From positions 49,409 through 101,030 of the forward strand of contig NZMJ01000015.1 of the NCBI GenBank assembly GCA_002692855.1: a stretch of DNA of 51,622 bases. The letters are read 5' to 3'. The translations under genes and the position numbers were made by a program. The notes beneath the pieces were generated by a model that saw only the letters and a program-made list of their open reading frames with translations, had not been told where the DNA came from and searched no databases. This document shows, piece by piece, positions 6,935 to 16,857 of this stretch; position 1 is the stretch's first letter, and the number at the start of each line of letters is the position of its first letter. The DNA comes from Maricaulis sp. GTDB lineage: Bacteria > Pseudomonadota > Alphaproteobacteria > Caulobacterales > Maricaulaceae.

Positions 6935-8413
6935 CTAGCTTTCGTAATTGTCCCGCACGAACCGGTCGAGCAGGCGGACACCATATCCAGTGCCGAATGT
7001 CGGCAGGCGCGGATCCTTGGAGCCCGACCACATGCCGGTGCCGGCGATGTCGATATGGCACCAGGGCTTGCCGTTCACGTGACGCTGAAGGAATTGCGCC
7101 GCCGTGATCGAACCCGCCAGACGGCCTTCGCCGATATTCTTCATGTCGGCGATCGGGCTGTCGATCTGGCGGTCGTATTCCGGACCGACAGGCAGGCGCC
7201 AGACCTTCTCGTCGGACGCGAGGCCGGCCTTGGTCAGGCCGTCGGCAATCGCGTCGTCATTGGAGAAGATCCCGGCGTGTTCATGGCCCAGCGCGATCAG
7301 GATCGCGCCGGTCAGCGTCGCCAGGTCGATGATGAATTTCGGATCGTATTCCTTCTGGGCGTACCAGAGCGCATCGGCCAGGACGAGACGGCCTTCGGCG
7401 TCGGTGTTGAGGATTTCGATCGTCTGGCCCGACATCGAGGTGACGATATCACCCGGACGCTGGGCATTGCCGTCAGGCATGTTCTCGACCAGGCCGATAA
7501 TGCCGACGACATTGACCTTGGCCTTGCGGCCGGCGAGCGCCCGCATCAGGCCGACCACGGCGGCGGACCCGCCCATGTCGCCCTTCATTTCGTCCATGCC
7601 GGCGCCGGGTTTCAGCGAAATGCCGCCTGAGTCGAAACAGACGCCCTTGCCCACGAAGCAGAGCGGGGCGTCGCCCTTCTTGCCGCCATTCCACTTCATG
7701 ACGACGAGTTGGGATTCAAGCACCGACCCCTGACCGACACCGAGCAGCGCGGCCATGCCGAGCTTCTTCATTTCCTTTTCGCCGAGCACCTCGATCTCGA
7801 GACCGGTGTCTTCGAGACCCTGAACCTTCTTGGCGTAGGCAGGCGGGGTCAGGACGTTGGGGGGCTCGTTGACGAGGTCGCGTGCGAGATCAACGCCGTC
7901 TGCCACTGCACCCCAGGACTTCCACGCGCTCTTGCCAGCCTTCTCATCGTCGACGACCAGCGTGACCGTTTTCAGCGAAGGCTTCTTGGAAGCGTCCAGC
8001 GTGGTGCGGTAGCCATCGAACCGGTAGGCGGCCATACGGCAGCCGAGACCGAAACGCGCCGCGCCTTCCGCATCGGCGACCGTCGTGAGAACAACTGCGA
8101 GGTCGGATTCACCGCCCGTCAGCAGGGATTTCACGAGCGCAGCGCCCGCACGCTCCAGCACACTGCCGTTCAGCTTCGCCTTGGCGCCGATGCCGAATGC
8201 GACGATCCGGCCGGCTTCCATGCCCGACGGCGCATAGATTTCCAGCGTTTCGCCAGCCTTGCCCGAGAAGCGCGACGCCTTGATGGCGCGCGCAATCGCA
8301 CCGCCCGCAGTCTTGTCCACGGCCTTGGCGGCATCCGAAAGGGTCGAGTTCTCGAAGACCGGAACTGCAAGAGATCCGGTCGCGGGGTTCGCCGATGCGA
8401 ACTTGATTTTCAT
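6935..8413 (-). CDS. pepA: Leucyl aminopeptidase (cytosol aminopeptidase, M17)
   Basis: PepA is a hexameric two-metal aminopeptidase that releases N-terminal residues from peptides; in some bacteria it also binds DNA. The metal-binding and active-site stretches are intact: GKGVCFDSGGISLKPG with MDEMKGDMGGSAAV (roughly residues 255-285) and the family signature NTDAEGRLVLAD (about 340-350). The 492-residue length is normal. The gene is transcribed away from lptF; the 128-base gap between them must hold both promoters. holC follows directly. Confidence 0.96.
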   Translation of the reverse strand: MKIKFASANPATGSLAVPVFENSTLSDAAKAVDKTAGGAIARAIKASRFSGKAGETLEIYAPSGMEAGRIVAFGIGAKAKLNGSVLERAGAALVKSLLTGGESDLAVVLTTVADAEGAARFGLGCRMAAYRFDGYRTTLDASKKPSLKTVTLVVDDEKAGKSAWKSWGAVADGVDLARDLVNEPPNVLTPPAYAKKVQGLEDTGLEIEVLGEKEMKKLGMAALLGVGQGSVLESQLVVMKWNGGKKGDAPLCFVGKGVCFDSGGISLKPGAGMDEMKGDMGGSAAVVGLMRALAGRKAKVNVVGIIGLVENMPDGNAQRPGDIVTSMSGQTIEILNTDAEGRLVLADALWYAQKEYDPKFIIDLATLTGAILIALGHEHAGIFSNDDAIADGLTKAGLASDEKVWRLPVGPEYDRQIDSPIADMKNIGEGRLAGSITAAQFLQRHVNGKPWCHIDIAGTGMWSGSKDPRLPTFGTGYGVRLLDRFVRDNYES

Positions 8414-8541
8414 CGTTCAACCTTCCTGTGCTGCGGTTTCGCCAGCGCGGACGCGCGGCGTATTTCGTGTTCAGCGCGTAGTGGTATCCGATTGGCATGT
8501 AGGTTAGAAGGCCGCGTTCGCACAAGGCATCCGGCTCCGGA

Positions 8542-9660
8542 ATGATTCTCGTACAGCGCTACATCTTCCGACAGCTTCTCGTGCCCTTCCTCACGGCAGC
8601 GGCAGCGTTCGCCGGGTTGGCGGTGCTGACCCAGTCGCTGACGAATATCGACCTGATCTCTAATTACCGCGAGACGGCCTTCATCTTCATCAAGGTGACG
8701 CTGCTCGCCTTGCCGCAACTGATTGCGCTCCTGTCCCCGTTCGCCCTGTTCATCGCCGCACTGGCCGGTCTCAACCGGATGATGACCGAGAGCGAGATCA
8801 CCGTGGCGTCGGCCTCCGGCCTGACCCGGTGGGGTTTGCTGTCGCCCCTGATGAAGCTGGCCATTCTCGCCGTCATCGCCAACCTGGCGGTCAATCTGTT
8901 CGTTCAGCCCGTCGCCTATCGCGAGATGCGGCAAAGCATCTACGAGTTGCGGACCGACGTGGCGTCGAGCCTGATCCGGCCCGGAGCCTTCTCCGACCTT
9001 GGCGCCGGCGTCACGATGTATGCGCGCGAGACCACCTCGACAGGCCGCATGCTGGACGTCTTCATCCACGATGCGCGCGACGGGGATTCCAGCCCGTCCT
9101 ACGCGGCGCGTGAAGGCGTGATTGTTCGCGGCGAGGACCGCCCCGTCATGGTGCTGCTCGACGGGAATGTGCAGCAGCGGGAGCCGGACGGATCGCTGTC
9201 GATCCTGACATTCGAGCGGTATGAGTTCGACCTGTCGCAATTCGTTGATGCGGCCCAGGTGCTGTTCTTCAAGGACAGCGACAAATTCCTGTTCGAGTTG
9301 TTCAATCCCGATCCCGCATCGGTCGCGCGGTCGAATGGCGCAGAACGGCTGTACGCCGAGGCGCACTACCGCCTGTCCGCGCCGCTCTACAACATCACCG
9401 TCATGTTGATTGCCGCAGCCGTATTCCTGGGCGGCCAGCACTCGCGGATGGGCTATGGCCGCCGGGTCCAGATCGGCGTTGCGGCCGCACTCGCGATCCG
9501 TCTCCTCGGCTTTGCGGCACAATCGGCCGCCGCAGACGACAGCGCCCTGAATGTCGTCCAGTACCTGATCCCGGTCCTGGGCGCGGGCGGCGCTCTGCTG
9601 ATCATGTATCTGCCCCGCGTCAGCAAACGTCAGACGGTTCCCGCAGAGGTGACGGCATGA
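8542..9660 (+). CDS. lptF: LPS export permease LptF
   Basis: One of the paired inner-membrane permeases (YjgP/YjgQ family) that, with the LptB ATPase, extract LPS and push it to LptC. The 372-residue protein has hydrophobic segments near residues 12-32, 55-75 and 100-120, a large periplasmic jellyroll domain, then three C-terminal segments (about 275-360). It starts ILVQRYIFRQLLVPFLT, typical of LptF. The stop overlaps the lptG start by 4 bases (ATGA). Confidence 0.95.
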   Translation: MILVQRYIFRQLLVPFLTAAAAFAGLAVLTQSLTNIDLISNYRETAFIFIKVTLLALPQLIALLSPFALFIAALAGLNRMMTESEITVASASGLTRWGLLSPLMKLAILAVIANLAVNLFVQPVAYREMRQSIYELRTDVASSLIRPGAFSDLGAGVTMYARETTSTGRMLDVFIHDARDGDSSPSYAAREGVIVRGEDRPVMVLLDGNVQQREPDGSLSILTFERYEFDLSQFVDAAQVLFFKDSDKFLFELFNPDPASVARSNGAERLYAEAHYRLSAPLYNITVMLIAAAVFLGGQHSRMGYGRRVQIGVAAALAIRLLGFAAQSAAADDSALNVVQYLIPVLGAGGALLIMYLPRVSKRQTVPAEVTA

Positions 9661-10760
9661 TCCCGTTCTCCACGCGCCTCAGCCGCTATCTTGCCTTACA
9701 AATGCTGGCCGGGCTGGCCCTGTCCTTCGCGGTGATCGCGACGATCATCCTGCTGGTCGACTTTGTCGAACAGACACGGGCCATCGGCACGCGCGTGGAT
9801 GTTCCTGCCACGCAGCTCTTCCTTCTGACGCTGATGCGCGCGCCGCTGCTGATCGAGCAGACCCTGCCCTTCATCTTCCTGTTCGGCGTCCTGACCGCCC
9901 TGTTCCGGCTCAACCGGCGCAGCGAACTGATCGTGATGCGTGCCTCCGGCTACTCCGCCTGGCGGATCGTCGCGCCGGCCGTGTGGATCGCCTTGCTGGG
10001 CGGGATTCTCGGCGCGACCGTGCTCAATCCCATCGGGTCGGCGCTCAACGCCCGCTACGAAGCCCGGGAAGCCTCGCTGACCCGAACGCGATCGCAGGCC
10101 GTGCAAAGCAACCCGATCTGGCTGCGCGAACTGACCGCCGACGGTTATGTGATCATCGCGGCCAGCAATGTCGAAGGCGACGCGAGCGCCATCAGCCAGC
10201 CACGCTTTCTCTACTACCGGCTCGAGGGCGCCGGGACCCCGGTCTTCGATCGACGCATCGATGCCGAACGCGCGGTGCTGCGCGGCGGGTTCTGGGGGTT
10301 GGAGAACGCCGTCGAAAGCGCACCGGGACAAGAACCCGAGCAATTGGCCGCGCTGTCCTTGCCCACGGGAATCGAGCGCCAGGCCTTGTTCGAACGCTCG
10401 CGCTCGCCGCGAACGATTGCCTTCTGGGACCTCCCTGGCGTGATCGTCGCCGCACGGGACGCCGGGCTGACCACGCACCGGTTCGAGCTGCGCTGGCATT
10501 CCCTGCTGTCCCTGCCCCTGACACTGATCGCGGTTTCGCTTTTGGCGGCAGCGGCCACGCTGCGGCTTTACCGCCTCGGCGGCGCCGCTTCGTTCGCTTT
10601 GGCCGGTGGCGGGGCCGGTTTCCTTGTTTACTTCGTCCAGGAATTGCTTGCGTCCTTCGGCAGTTCGGCTTCGCTGCCTCCCATCACGGCGGCCTGGGCG
10701 GCTCCCGCAATCACGGCCATTCTGGCGCTTGCCTACCTTGCGTCTACCGAAGACGGATGA
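9657..10760 (+). CDS. lptG: LPS export permease LptG
   Basis: Partner of LptF in the LptB2FG transporter. It is 367 residues long with the same six-segment layout: SRYLALQMLAGLALSFAVIATIILLVDFVEQTR at the start, a central periplasmic domain, and C-terminal membrane helices from about residue 280. The region LNRRSELIVMRASGYSAWRI is the cytoplasmic coupling helix that contacts LptB. The 4-base overlap with lptF implies coupled translation; lptD follows 79 bases later. Confidence 0.95.
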   Translation: MIPFSTRLSRYLALQMLAGLALSFAVIATIILLVDFVEQTRAIGTRVDVPATQLFLLTLMRAPLLIEQTLPFIFLFGVLTALFRLNRRSELIVMRASGYSAWRIVAPAVWIALLGGILGATVLNPIGSALNARYEAREASLTRTRSQAVQSNPIWLRELTADGYVIIAASNVEGDASAISQPRFLYYRLEGAGTPVFDRRIDAERAVLRGGFWGLENAVESAPGQEPEQLAALSLPTGIERQALFERSRSPRTIAFWDLPGVIVAARDAGLTTHRFELRWHSLLSLPLTLIAVSLLAAAATLRLYRLGGAASFALAGGGAGFLVYFVQELLASFGSSASLPPITAAWAAPAITAILALAYLASTEDG

Positions 10761-10839
10761 GTTTACGGCGTGGACGCGCGCGGCGGCTTCCGATAACCCT
10801 TTCAGTGACGTCCACGCGCCCGACCGGAGGGAGAGTTTC

Positions 10840-13029
10840 ATGGCGGTGAGAGCCGGGTTTGCCTCGATCGCTGCGCTTTTCCTGGCAGGAACAGCCGGGC
10901 TCCATGCGCAAACCTCTGCCAGCGAAGACGCGCAGCCGGTTTACATCGAAGCCGACACCATGTCGGAAAATCGCGATTCCGGGGCGTATTTTGCGCGTGG
11001 CAATGTTGAAGCCCGGCAGGGCACACGCACCGTCACCGCAGACGAGCTGGAATACCGACCGGAAACCGGCCGGGTGATCGCTCGCGGCAATGTCACGATC
11101 TATTCGGAAGACGCGCCGCCGCAATACGCCGACGAGATCGAACTCGACAATGAAATGGGCTCGGGTATCGCGACGGGCTTTTCCACTCTGATGGAAAACA
11201 ATGGCCGCGCCGCCGCCGCCCATGCGGTCCGCCGCCAGAATGGCACGCTGGAACTGCGCGATGCCTATTATACCGCATGCCAATTGTGTTCGGAGACCGG
11301 TCACGAACCGACCTGGCGCCTGCGCGCACGACGCGTGGTCCAGGACACCGAAGACCAGATGATCTACTACGAGAACGTCCGCTTTGAAGCGCTCGGCGTT
11401 CCGGTCTTCTATGCACCAGCCTTTGCGCACCCGGACCCGTCATCGGAACGCCGGTCCGGCTTCCTGTTCCCGACCGTCGGGGTCTCTTCGCGTCTGGGGC
11501 TGACCTACAAGCAACCCTATTACTGGGCCATTTCACCCTATCAGGACCTGACCGTTTCTCCGGTCCTGATGACCAATGTTCGCCCATTGATGACCGCTGA
11601 ATACCGCCGCCGCTTCTATTCGGGGCGTCTGGGATTCGAGGGCAGCCTGACCTATGAGCGCGAGATCGACGGGGACGGCGAACGCTTTGGCGAGGACGCG
11701 CTTCGCTATCACCTCTTCGGCGGTGGTCGTTTCGACATCAATGACGACTGGGACTGGGGCTTCGGCGTCCAGCTTGCGTCGGACAATCTGCACCTGCGCC
11801 GCTACGATTTGAACGAGGTCTATGACGACTATCCGGGGCTCGTGGAATCGAATGTCGGGCGCCTGACCAGCCAGCTCTATGTCCAGGGACAAGGCCAGAA
11901 TTACTATTCCGAATTGATCAGCGCCGCTTTCCAGAGCCTGCTGATCGGCGAGGACGACAACACGCTTCCCGTGGTGGCCCCGATGGCCGACCACCGGATG
12001 ACTTTTGACCTGGGCGAGCGCGCCGGCTTCCTGCGCACACGCGTCAACGCCGTTGGGCTGACCCGCGATGCCGGTGTCGATTACCGCCGCGCCAGCGCGC
12101 AGGCGAACTGGTCGGCACGCTGGATCGCGCCGAGCGGGCTGGTGCTGGAACCGTTCGCACTGGCGCGCGCGGACTATTACTCGCTTGAAGACCTTCCCGG
12201 CCCGCTGCCCGCAGACCCGCTGACCAGCGACTCGTTCAGCCGTGTCCTCGGCCTTGCGGGCGCAGAGGCGTCCTGGCCGCTCTTCCGGCGCGGCGAGTCT
12301 GTCGACGTCGTGCTCGAACCGGTCCTGCAGGTCGTCGCCGCCACGGACGATGACTTCGCCAACCGGGTTCCGAATGAAGACAGCCAGAATGTCGACCTGA
12401 CCGAGTCGGTATTGTTCGCCGCCAATCGGGCGCCGGGCTTCGACATCTGGGAAGAAGGCCTGCGTGTTACCTATGGCGCCCGCTTCCTCGCGGACTGGAC
12501 GGGCACCACGTCCGTCGGCGGCTTCCTCGGTCACAGTCAGCGCATCGACGGAGACCCGGTCTTTGCCGCCGGTTCCGGCCTCAGCAACGACCAGTCGGAC
12601 ATTGTCGCCTCGCTCGACGTCAACCTGTCGCAGTTCGTGATTGCCGCTGACACGCGCATCGATCCCCAGACGGGGACGCTCAACCGGGTCAATTTCAGCA
12701 CCTATGGCAGCTACGGCCCGGTCAGCGGCGTGCTGGTCTATACGCGCTTCGATGACAGCCAGGTCCTGCCCGGCCCTCGTGAAGAGGCCGTTCTCTCGCT
12801 CTCGACGCGGATCACGGACAACTGGTCGTTCGGCTATTCGGTCACGCGCGACCTGGAAGCCGATGTTTCCCGGCTGCAATCGGCCGGTTTTACCTACCGT
12901 GACTATTGCACCGAACTCGCAATCATCTACCAACGCGAGAACTACACCTACGGCGTTCTGGGCCCCTCGGAATCGGTTCAGATACGTCTCACCCTGTTCA
13001 CTCTCGGCAGCGTTGGCTCGGAAGACTGA
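10840..13029 (+). CDS. lptD: LPS-assembly outer-membrane protein LptD
   Basis: LptD inserts LPS into the outer leaflet together with LptE. I start at ATG 10840 (729 residues) because GGAGGGAG precedes it and a clean signal peptide follows (FASIAALFLAGTAGLHAQ); the frame is open further upstream but would overlap lptG. The N-terminal jellyroll (OstA) domain is visible at about residues 30-150 (YIEADTMSENRDSG, RGNVEARQGTRTVTADELEY). The rest is a beta-barrel rich in aromatic strands. Cysteines at YTACQLC and near the C-terminus (YRDYCTEL) could form the inter-domain disulfides known in LptD. Confidence 0.94.
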   Translation: MAVRAGFASIAALFLAGTAGLHAQTSASEDAQPVYIEADTMSENRDSGAYFARGNVEARQGTRTVTADELEYRPETGRVIARGNVTIYSEDAPPQYADEIELDNEMGSGIATGFSTLMENNGRAAAAHAVRRQNGTLELRDAYYTACQLCSETGHEPTWRLRARRVVQDTEDQMIYYENVRFEALGVPVFYAPAFAHPDPSSERRSGFLFPTVGVSSRLGLTYKQPYYWAISPYQDLTVSPVLMTNVRPLMTAEYRRRFYSGRLGFEGSLTYEREIDGDGERFGEDALRYHLFGGGRFDINDDWDWGFGVQLASDNLHLRRYDLNEVYDDYPGLVESNVGRLTSQLYVQGQGQNYYSELISAAFQSLLIGEDDNTLPVVAPMADHRMTFDLGERAGFLRTRVNAVGLTRDAGVDYRRASAQANWSARWIAPSGLVLEPFALARADYYSLEDLPGPLPADPLTSDSFSRVLGLAGAEASWPLFRRGESVDVVLEPVLQVVAATDDDFANRVPNEDSQNVDLTESVLFAANRAPGFDIWEEGLRVTYGARFLADWTGTTSVGGFLGHSQRIDGDPVFAAGSGLSNDQSDIVASLDVNLSQFVIAADTRIDPQTGTLNRVNFSTYGSYGPVSGVLVYTRFDDSQVLPGPREEAVLSLSTRITDNWSFGYSVTRDLEADVSRLQSAGFTYRDYCTELAIIYQRENYTYGVLGPSESVQIRLTLFTLGSVGSED

Positions 13030-13105
13030 TCCGGGTGCAGTCACTGCGATTGCCTCTGGCCCACCAATGGGTATTTTCTCGAACCCGCCCTAGAACCGGA
13101 TCGTC

Positions 13106-14344
13106 ATGAAGAACCGCGCACGCCATATCCTGACCTCGATCGCCGCCGCTGCCATGTTGGCGCTGGCGCCGTCGGCATTCGCCCAGCAGGTCGAAGGCAT
13201 CGTCGTCCTCGTGAACGACCAGCCGATCACCACCGTCGATGTGCGCAACCGGATGCGCATGATCATCGCCTCGTCGGGCACCCAGCCCTCGCCTGAGGCG
13301 ATCGAACGCATCCAGGAGCAGGCCGTTCGCGGACTGATTGATGAATCGCTGCAGTTGCAGGCTGCTGCGGAATTTGAAGTCACAGTGGACCCGGCCGAAA
13401 TCGATTCCGCGATTGACGGGATTGCCGAGCGAAACGGCACGACGCGCGAGCAAATCACGTCCGAACTCGCCGCCGCGGGCGTCGACATCGCGACACTTCG
13501 CCGTCAGCTGGAGGCGGAAATCGCCTGGCAGATCCTGGTCAGCGGCCGTTATGGCAGCCGAATTCGCGTTTCCACGCAGCAGATCGAGGCTGCGCTGGAG
13601 CGGATCGCGGCCAGCGCCTCCCAGCCGCAATACTACATTGCCGAAATCTTCCTCGAACTGACCTCGGCGGGCGGCGAACAGCAGCTTCAGCAGCAGGCAA
13701 CTGCAGTGCTGAACGCGCTGCGCGAAAACACCCCCTTCCAGGTCGTCGCCCAGCAATTCTCCGCAGCCCCTTCGGCGACCAATGGCGGCGAAGTCGGCTG
13801 GGTGCTTGGCGGCCAGTTGCGCCCGGAAGTCCAGCAGGTAGCTCAGGTTCTCGAGCCCGGTCAGCTCTCACGGCCGATCCGCGTGCCCGGCGGCTACATG
13901 ATCATCGCGATGATCCAGAAGCGAGAAGGCACCACCACGGTCCAGTACGACCTGACCCAGGTCACCGTCCCGACCAGCGCGGTCACGGAGAACACGCCGG
14001 ATCAGCTTCGCCGTGCCCTGGACCGCGCGACGTGTGCCAATGTCGACAGCGCGATTTCCGGTGTGCCGGGTGCCTTTGCGACGCCTCTTGGTGAAATTCC
14101 CGCCAGTTCGCTGTTGCAGAACATTCGCGATGCGCTGAACGGCCTCGAAGCCGGTGACGCCACGCAGGTGCTGGAAACCGCAGCCGGACGCCAGGCTTTC
14201 CTGGTTTGTGACCGCTCGATCGGCGGTCCGGGCATGCCGACGCGGGACGACATCGAGGAACAACTTCGCGGTCAGCAATTGTCGAACCAGTCGCGCCGCT
14301 GGCTGCGGGATCTGCGCCGCGAAGCGACCATCGAATACCGTTAG
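13106..14344 (+). CDS. surA: SurA-like periplasmic chaperone and peptidyl-prolyl isomerase
   Basis: SurA escorts unfolded outer-membrane proteins, LptD included, through the periplasm. The 412-residue protein has a signal peptide ending AFAQQ (about residue 27), a SurA N-terminal domain (VEGIVVLVNDQPITTVDVRNRMRM), and one recognisable PpiC rotamase domain (about 175-275: PQYYIAEIFLEL, FQVVAQQFSAAPSATNGGEVGWV). E. coli SurA has two such domains; the second is missing or very divergent here, as in many alphaproteobacteria. It lies between lptD and pdxA, the classic location. Confidence 0.93.
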   Translation: MKNRARHILTSIAAAAMLALAPSAFAQQVEGIVVLVNDQPITTVDVRNRMRMIIASSGTQPSPEAIERIQEQAVRGLIDESLQLQAAAEFEVTVDPAEIDSAIDGIAERNGTTREQITSELAAAGVDIATLRRQLEAEIAWQILVSGRYGSRIRVSTQQIEAALERIAASASQPQYYIAEIFLELTSAGGEQQLQQQATAVLNALRENTPFQVVAQQFSAAPSATNGGEVGWVLGGQLRPEVQQVAQVLEPGQLSRPIRVPGGYMIIAMIQKREGTTTVQYDLTQVTVPTSAVTENTPDQLRRALDRATCANVDSAISGVPGAFATPLGEIPASSLLQNIRDALNGLEAGDATQVLETAAGRQAFLVCDRSIGGPGMPTRDDIEEQLRGQQLSNQSRRWLRDLRREATIEYR

Positions 14345-14346
14345 AG

Positions 14347-15333
14347 ATGGGACGGCCCGTCGCCGTCACACAGGGCGACCCGGCCGGAATCGGGCCAGAA
14401 ATCACGTGTGCCGCATGGCGCGCGACGCGGACGACCGGACCGGCCTTCTTTGTCATCGGCGATCCGTCGCTCTACGGCGATACGGTCATGGAAATCTCAT
14501 CGCCAGGCGAGGCCCGAGCCGCGTTTGAGCGCGGGCTGCCGGTTTTGCCTCTTGCCCTAAATGTACCTGCCATCGCAGGCCGGGCCGATCCGTCGAACGC
14601 AAGCAGCGTCATCGCATCCATCGAACGCGGCGTGGGTTTCGCCGCAGATGGCAGCGTGTCCGGCGTCGTGACCAACCCGATCGCCAAGTCGGTGTTGAAA
14701 TCTGCCGGTTTCGCGCATCCGGGCCATACCGAGTTCGTCGCCGAGCTGACGCGCGATTTGCCGTTCAAGTTCGCGCGCGGGCCTGTGATGATGCTGGCGG
14801 GCTCGCAGCTGCGTGTCGCGCTGGTGACGATCCATCAGCCATTGAAGGACGCCGTGGCTGGCCTGACCGGTGACGCCATCGTACACACGGCGCGCGTGGT
14901 CCATGACGCGCTGGTCCGCGATCTCGGGATTGCCGCGCCCCGACTGGCTCTCGCCGGCCTGAACCCGCATGCGGGGGAGAGCGGGCATATTGGCCGCGAG
15001 GAAATCGACTTCATCGCACCCGCCGCCGATATCCTGCGCGCAAGCGGGATCGATGTGACCGGTCCCCTGCCCCCGGACGCCATGTTCCATGCCGAGGCCC
15101 GCGCCGGATATGACGCCGCCATCTGCCTCTATCACGACCAGGGGCTGATCCCGTTCAAGGCCATCGATTTCTGGGAGGGCGTCAATGTGACGCTCGGACT
15201 ACCCATCGTGCGCACGTCGCCCGATCACGGCACGGCCTTCGACATTGCCGGCAAGGGCATTGCGCGCCCCGACAGCCTGATTGCAGCCATACGCTTGGCC
15301 TCTGAAATGGGCGCGCAAAGGGCAGACCGATGA
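14347..15333 (+). CDS. pdxA: 4-hydroxythreonine-4-phosphate dehydrogenase
   Basis: PdxA oxidises 4-phosphohydroxy-threonine in pyridoxal phosphate (vitamin B6) synthesis, using NAD and a divalent metal. The 328-residue protein begins with the family motif GDPAGIGPEI (residues 10-19). It has the metal-site segments AHPGHTEFVAEL and YHDQGLIPFKAIDF and the C-terminal RTSPDHGTAFDIAGKG. It starts 2 bases after the surA stop and overlaps rsmA by 4 bases. Confidence 0.96.
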   Translation: MGRPVAVTQGDPAGIGPEITCAAWRATRTTGPAFFVIGDPSLYGDTVMEISSPGEARAAFERGLPVLPLALNVPAIAGRADPSNASSVIASIERGVGFAADGSVSGVVTNPIAKSVLKSAGFAHPGHTEFVAELTRDLPFKFARGPVMMLAGSQLRVALVTIHQPLKDAVAGLTGDAIVHTARVVHDALVRDLGIAAPRLALAGLNPHAGESGHIGREEIDFIAPAADILRASGIDVTGPLPPDAMFHAEARAGYDAAICLYHDQGLIPFKAIDFWEGVNVTLGLPIVRTSPDHGTAFDIAGKGIARPDSLIAAIRLASEMGAQRADR

Positions 15334-16178
15334 ACGAGCTTCCGCCGCTTCGCGACGTCATTGCCTCGCACGGATTGGGCGCCAAGAAGGCCTTCGGCCA
15401 GCACTTCCTGTTTGACCTCAACCTGACGGCCAAGATCGCGCGGCTGGCCGGTGACCTCGACGGGCTGGTGGCGGTCGAGATCGGCCCCGGACCGGGCGGC
15501 CTCACGCGCGCCCTGCTGGCCACGCAGGCCGACCATGTCATCGCGATCGAGAAGGATCCGCGCTTCCTGCCTGTGCTGCTCGAGGCAGGGACGCATTACG
15601 GCGACCGGCTGACCCTGATCGAGGCCGATGCCCTCGACGCCGACGAGCACGCCCTGACGGCGGGCAAACCTGCCATCATCGCCTCCAACCTGCCCTATAA
15701 TGTCGGGACGCCGCTGCTGATCAAATGGCTGAAGGCCAGCCCGGTCTGGTGGCAGGCCGCCGTCCTGATGTTTCAGCGCGAGGTCGCCGACCGGGTTGTC
15801 GCGCGGGCCGGTGACAAGGCCTATGGCCGGCTCGCCGTGCTGACCGCGGCTGCCGCGACCGCGCGCATCGGCCTGAAGGTGCCGGCGCGGGCCTTCACAC
15901 CTCCGCCGAAAGTCGAATCCGCTGTTGTCGTGTTGCATCCCCTGCCGGCCGGCAAGCGCTTTCCCGACATTGCAGCATTGGAAGTCATCACCGAGTCCGC
16001 CTTCGGGCAGCGCCGCAAGATGCTGCGGTCCAGCCTGAGCGCAGCGGCGGCCAAGGCCGGAACGACGGCGGAAGCGCTGCTGAGCGAGGCCGGAATCGAA
16101 CCGACGGCCCGTGCCGAGACCATCCCGCCTGACGGGTTCTTCAGGCTGGCGGCTGCGTGGAGACGCGCGAACGGTTGA
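15330..16178 (+). CDS. rsmA: 16S rRNA dimethyladenosine transferase
   Basis: RsmA (KsgA) dimethylates the two adjacent adenines near the 3' end of 16S rRNA late in 30S assembly. SAM-binding motif I is GPGPGG (52-57), and the catalytic NLPYN motif IV is at residues 120-124. The C-terminal helical domain ends with FFRLAAAWR. The 282-residue length is typical. The stop lies 17 bases from the convergent gmk stop, and I see no obvious bidirectional terminator between them. Confidence 0.97.
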   Translation: MNELPPLRDVIASHGLGAKKAFGQHFLFDLNLTAKIARLAGDLDGLVAVEIGPGPGGLTRALLATQADHVIAIEKDPRFLPVLLEAGTHYGDRLTLIEADALDADEHALTAGKPAIIASNLPYNVGTPLLIKWLKASPVWWQAAVLMFQREVADRVVARAGDKAYGRLAVLTAAAATARIGLKVPARAFTPPPKVESAVVVLHPLPAGKRFPDIAALEVITESAFGQRRKMLRSSLSAAAAKAGTTAEALLSEAGIEPTARAETIPPDGFFRLAAAWRRANG

Positions 16179-16194
16179 AGACGCGGCGAACCCG

Positions 16195-16857
16195 CTATTT
16201 CCGTTCGGCGAACAGGTCCTCGACAAACCCCTCCAGCCAGGGGCGCCGGGTGCGGCGCAGGCGTTCAGCGTGCAGGATCAGGTCAATTTCCTCGAGCGCA
16301 CGCGCGAAATCCTCGTTGACGATGACATAGTCGTATTCGTCCCAGTGCGAGATTTCTGCCTCGGCCCGCGCCATGCGCCGCTCGATGACGTCGGCCGCGT
16401 CCTGTCCGCGCTTTTTCAGACGGTCGGCCAGAAGACGGAGCGATGGCGGCAGGATGAACACCCGGACGGCATCGTCGGGCGCGGCTTCGGCGAGGAGCCG
16501 GGCGCCCTGCCAGTCGATGTCGAAAATCACGTCACGGCCTTCGGCCAATGCTTCCTCGACCGGCGCACGCGGTGTACCGTAATAGTGGTCGAACACCTTG
16601 GCGTATTCGTAGAAGCCGTCTGCGGCGATGTTGTCCTTGAACCGGGCCTCGTCGACAAAAACGTAGTCGCGGCCATCGACCTCGCCGGGCCGGGCCGCGC
16701 GCGTGGTCCAGGACACCGAAATGACGATGTCGGGGTTCTTGTCCATCAGCCGCTTCGAGAGCGTCGTCTTGCCCGCCCCGGAGGGGCTGGACAGGACAAA
16801 CATCATTCCCCGGCGGCCACCGGGGTAACGCGGGGAATGATAGGGATCATTCGACAT
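16195..16857 (-). CDS. gmk: Guanylate kinase
   Basis: Phosphorylates GMP to GDP. The P-loop SGAGKTT spans residues 26-32, and the GMP-binding segment (SWTTRAARPGEVDGRDYVFV) and the lid region are present in 220 residues. The N-terminus is about 15 residues longer than the E. coli enzyme; starts at residues 18-19 (MMFVLSSPSGAGK) are alternatives. With the start used here the gene overlaps the 3' end of yicC by 11 bases, so the two are co-transcribed, a frequent pairing. Confidence 0.96.
   Translation of the reverse strand: MSNDPYHSPRYPGGRRGMMFVLSSPSGAGKTTLSKRLMDKNPDIVISVSWTTRAARPGEVDGRDYVFVDEARFKDNIAADGFYEYAKVFDHYYGTPRAPVEEALAEGRDVIFDIDWQGARLLAEAAPDDAVRVFILPPSLRLLADRLKKRGQDAADVIERRMARAEAEISHWDEYDYVIVNEDFARALEEIDLILHAERLRRTRRPWLEGFVEDLFAERK

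Noticed and set aside
6419..7630. Long plus-strand open frame over holC and pepA
   Set aside because: It is an antisense frame left open by high GC; the minus strand encodes recognisable HolC and PepA and the plus-strand product has no family features.
11533..13044. Minus-strand open frame of over 500 codons opposite lptD
   Set aside because: Composition is typical of a GC-rich antisense frame; the LptD reading has signal peptide, OstA domain and barrel strands.
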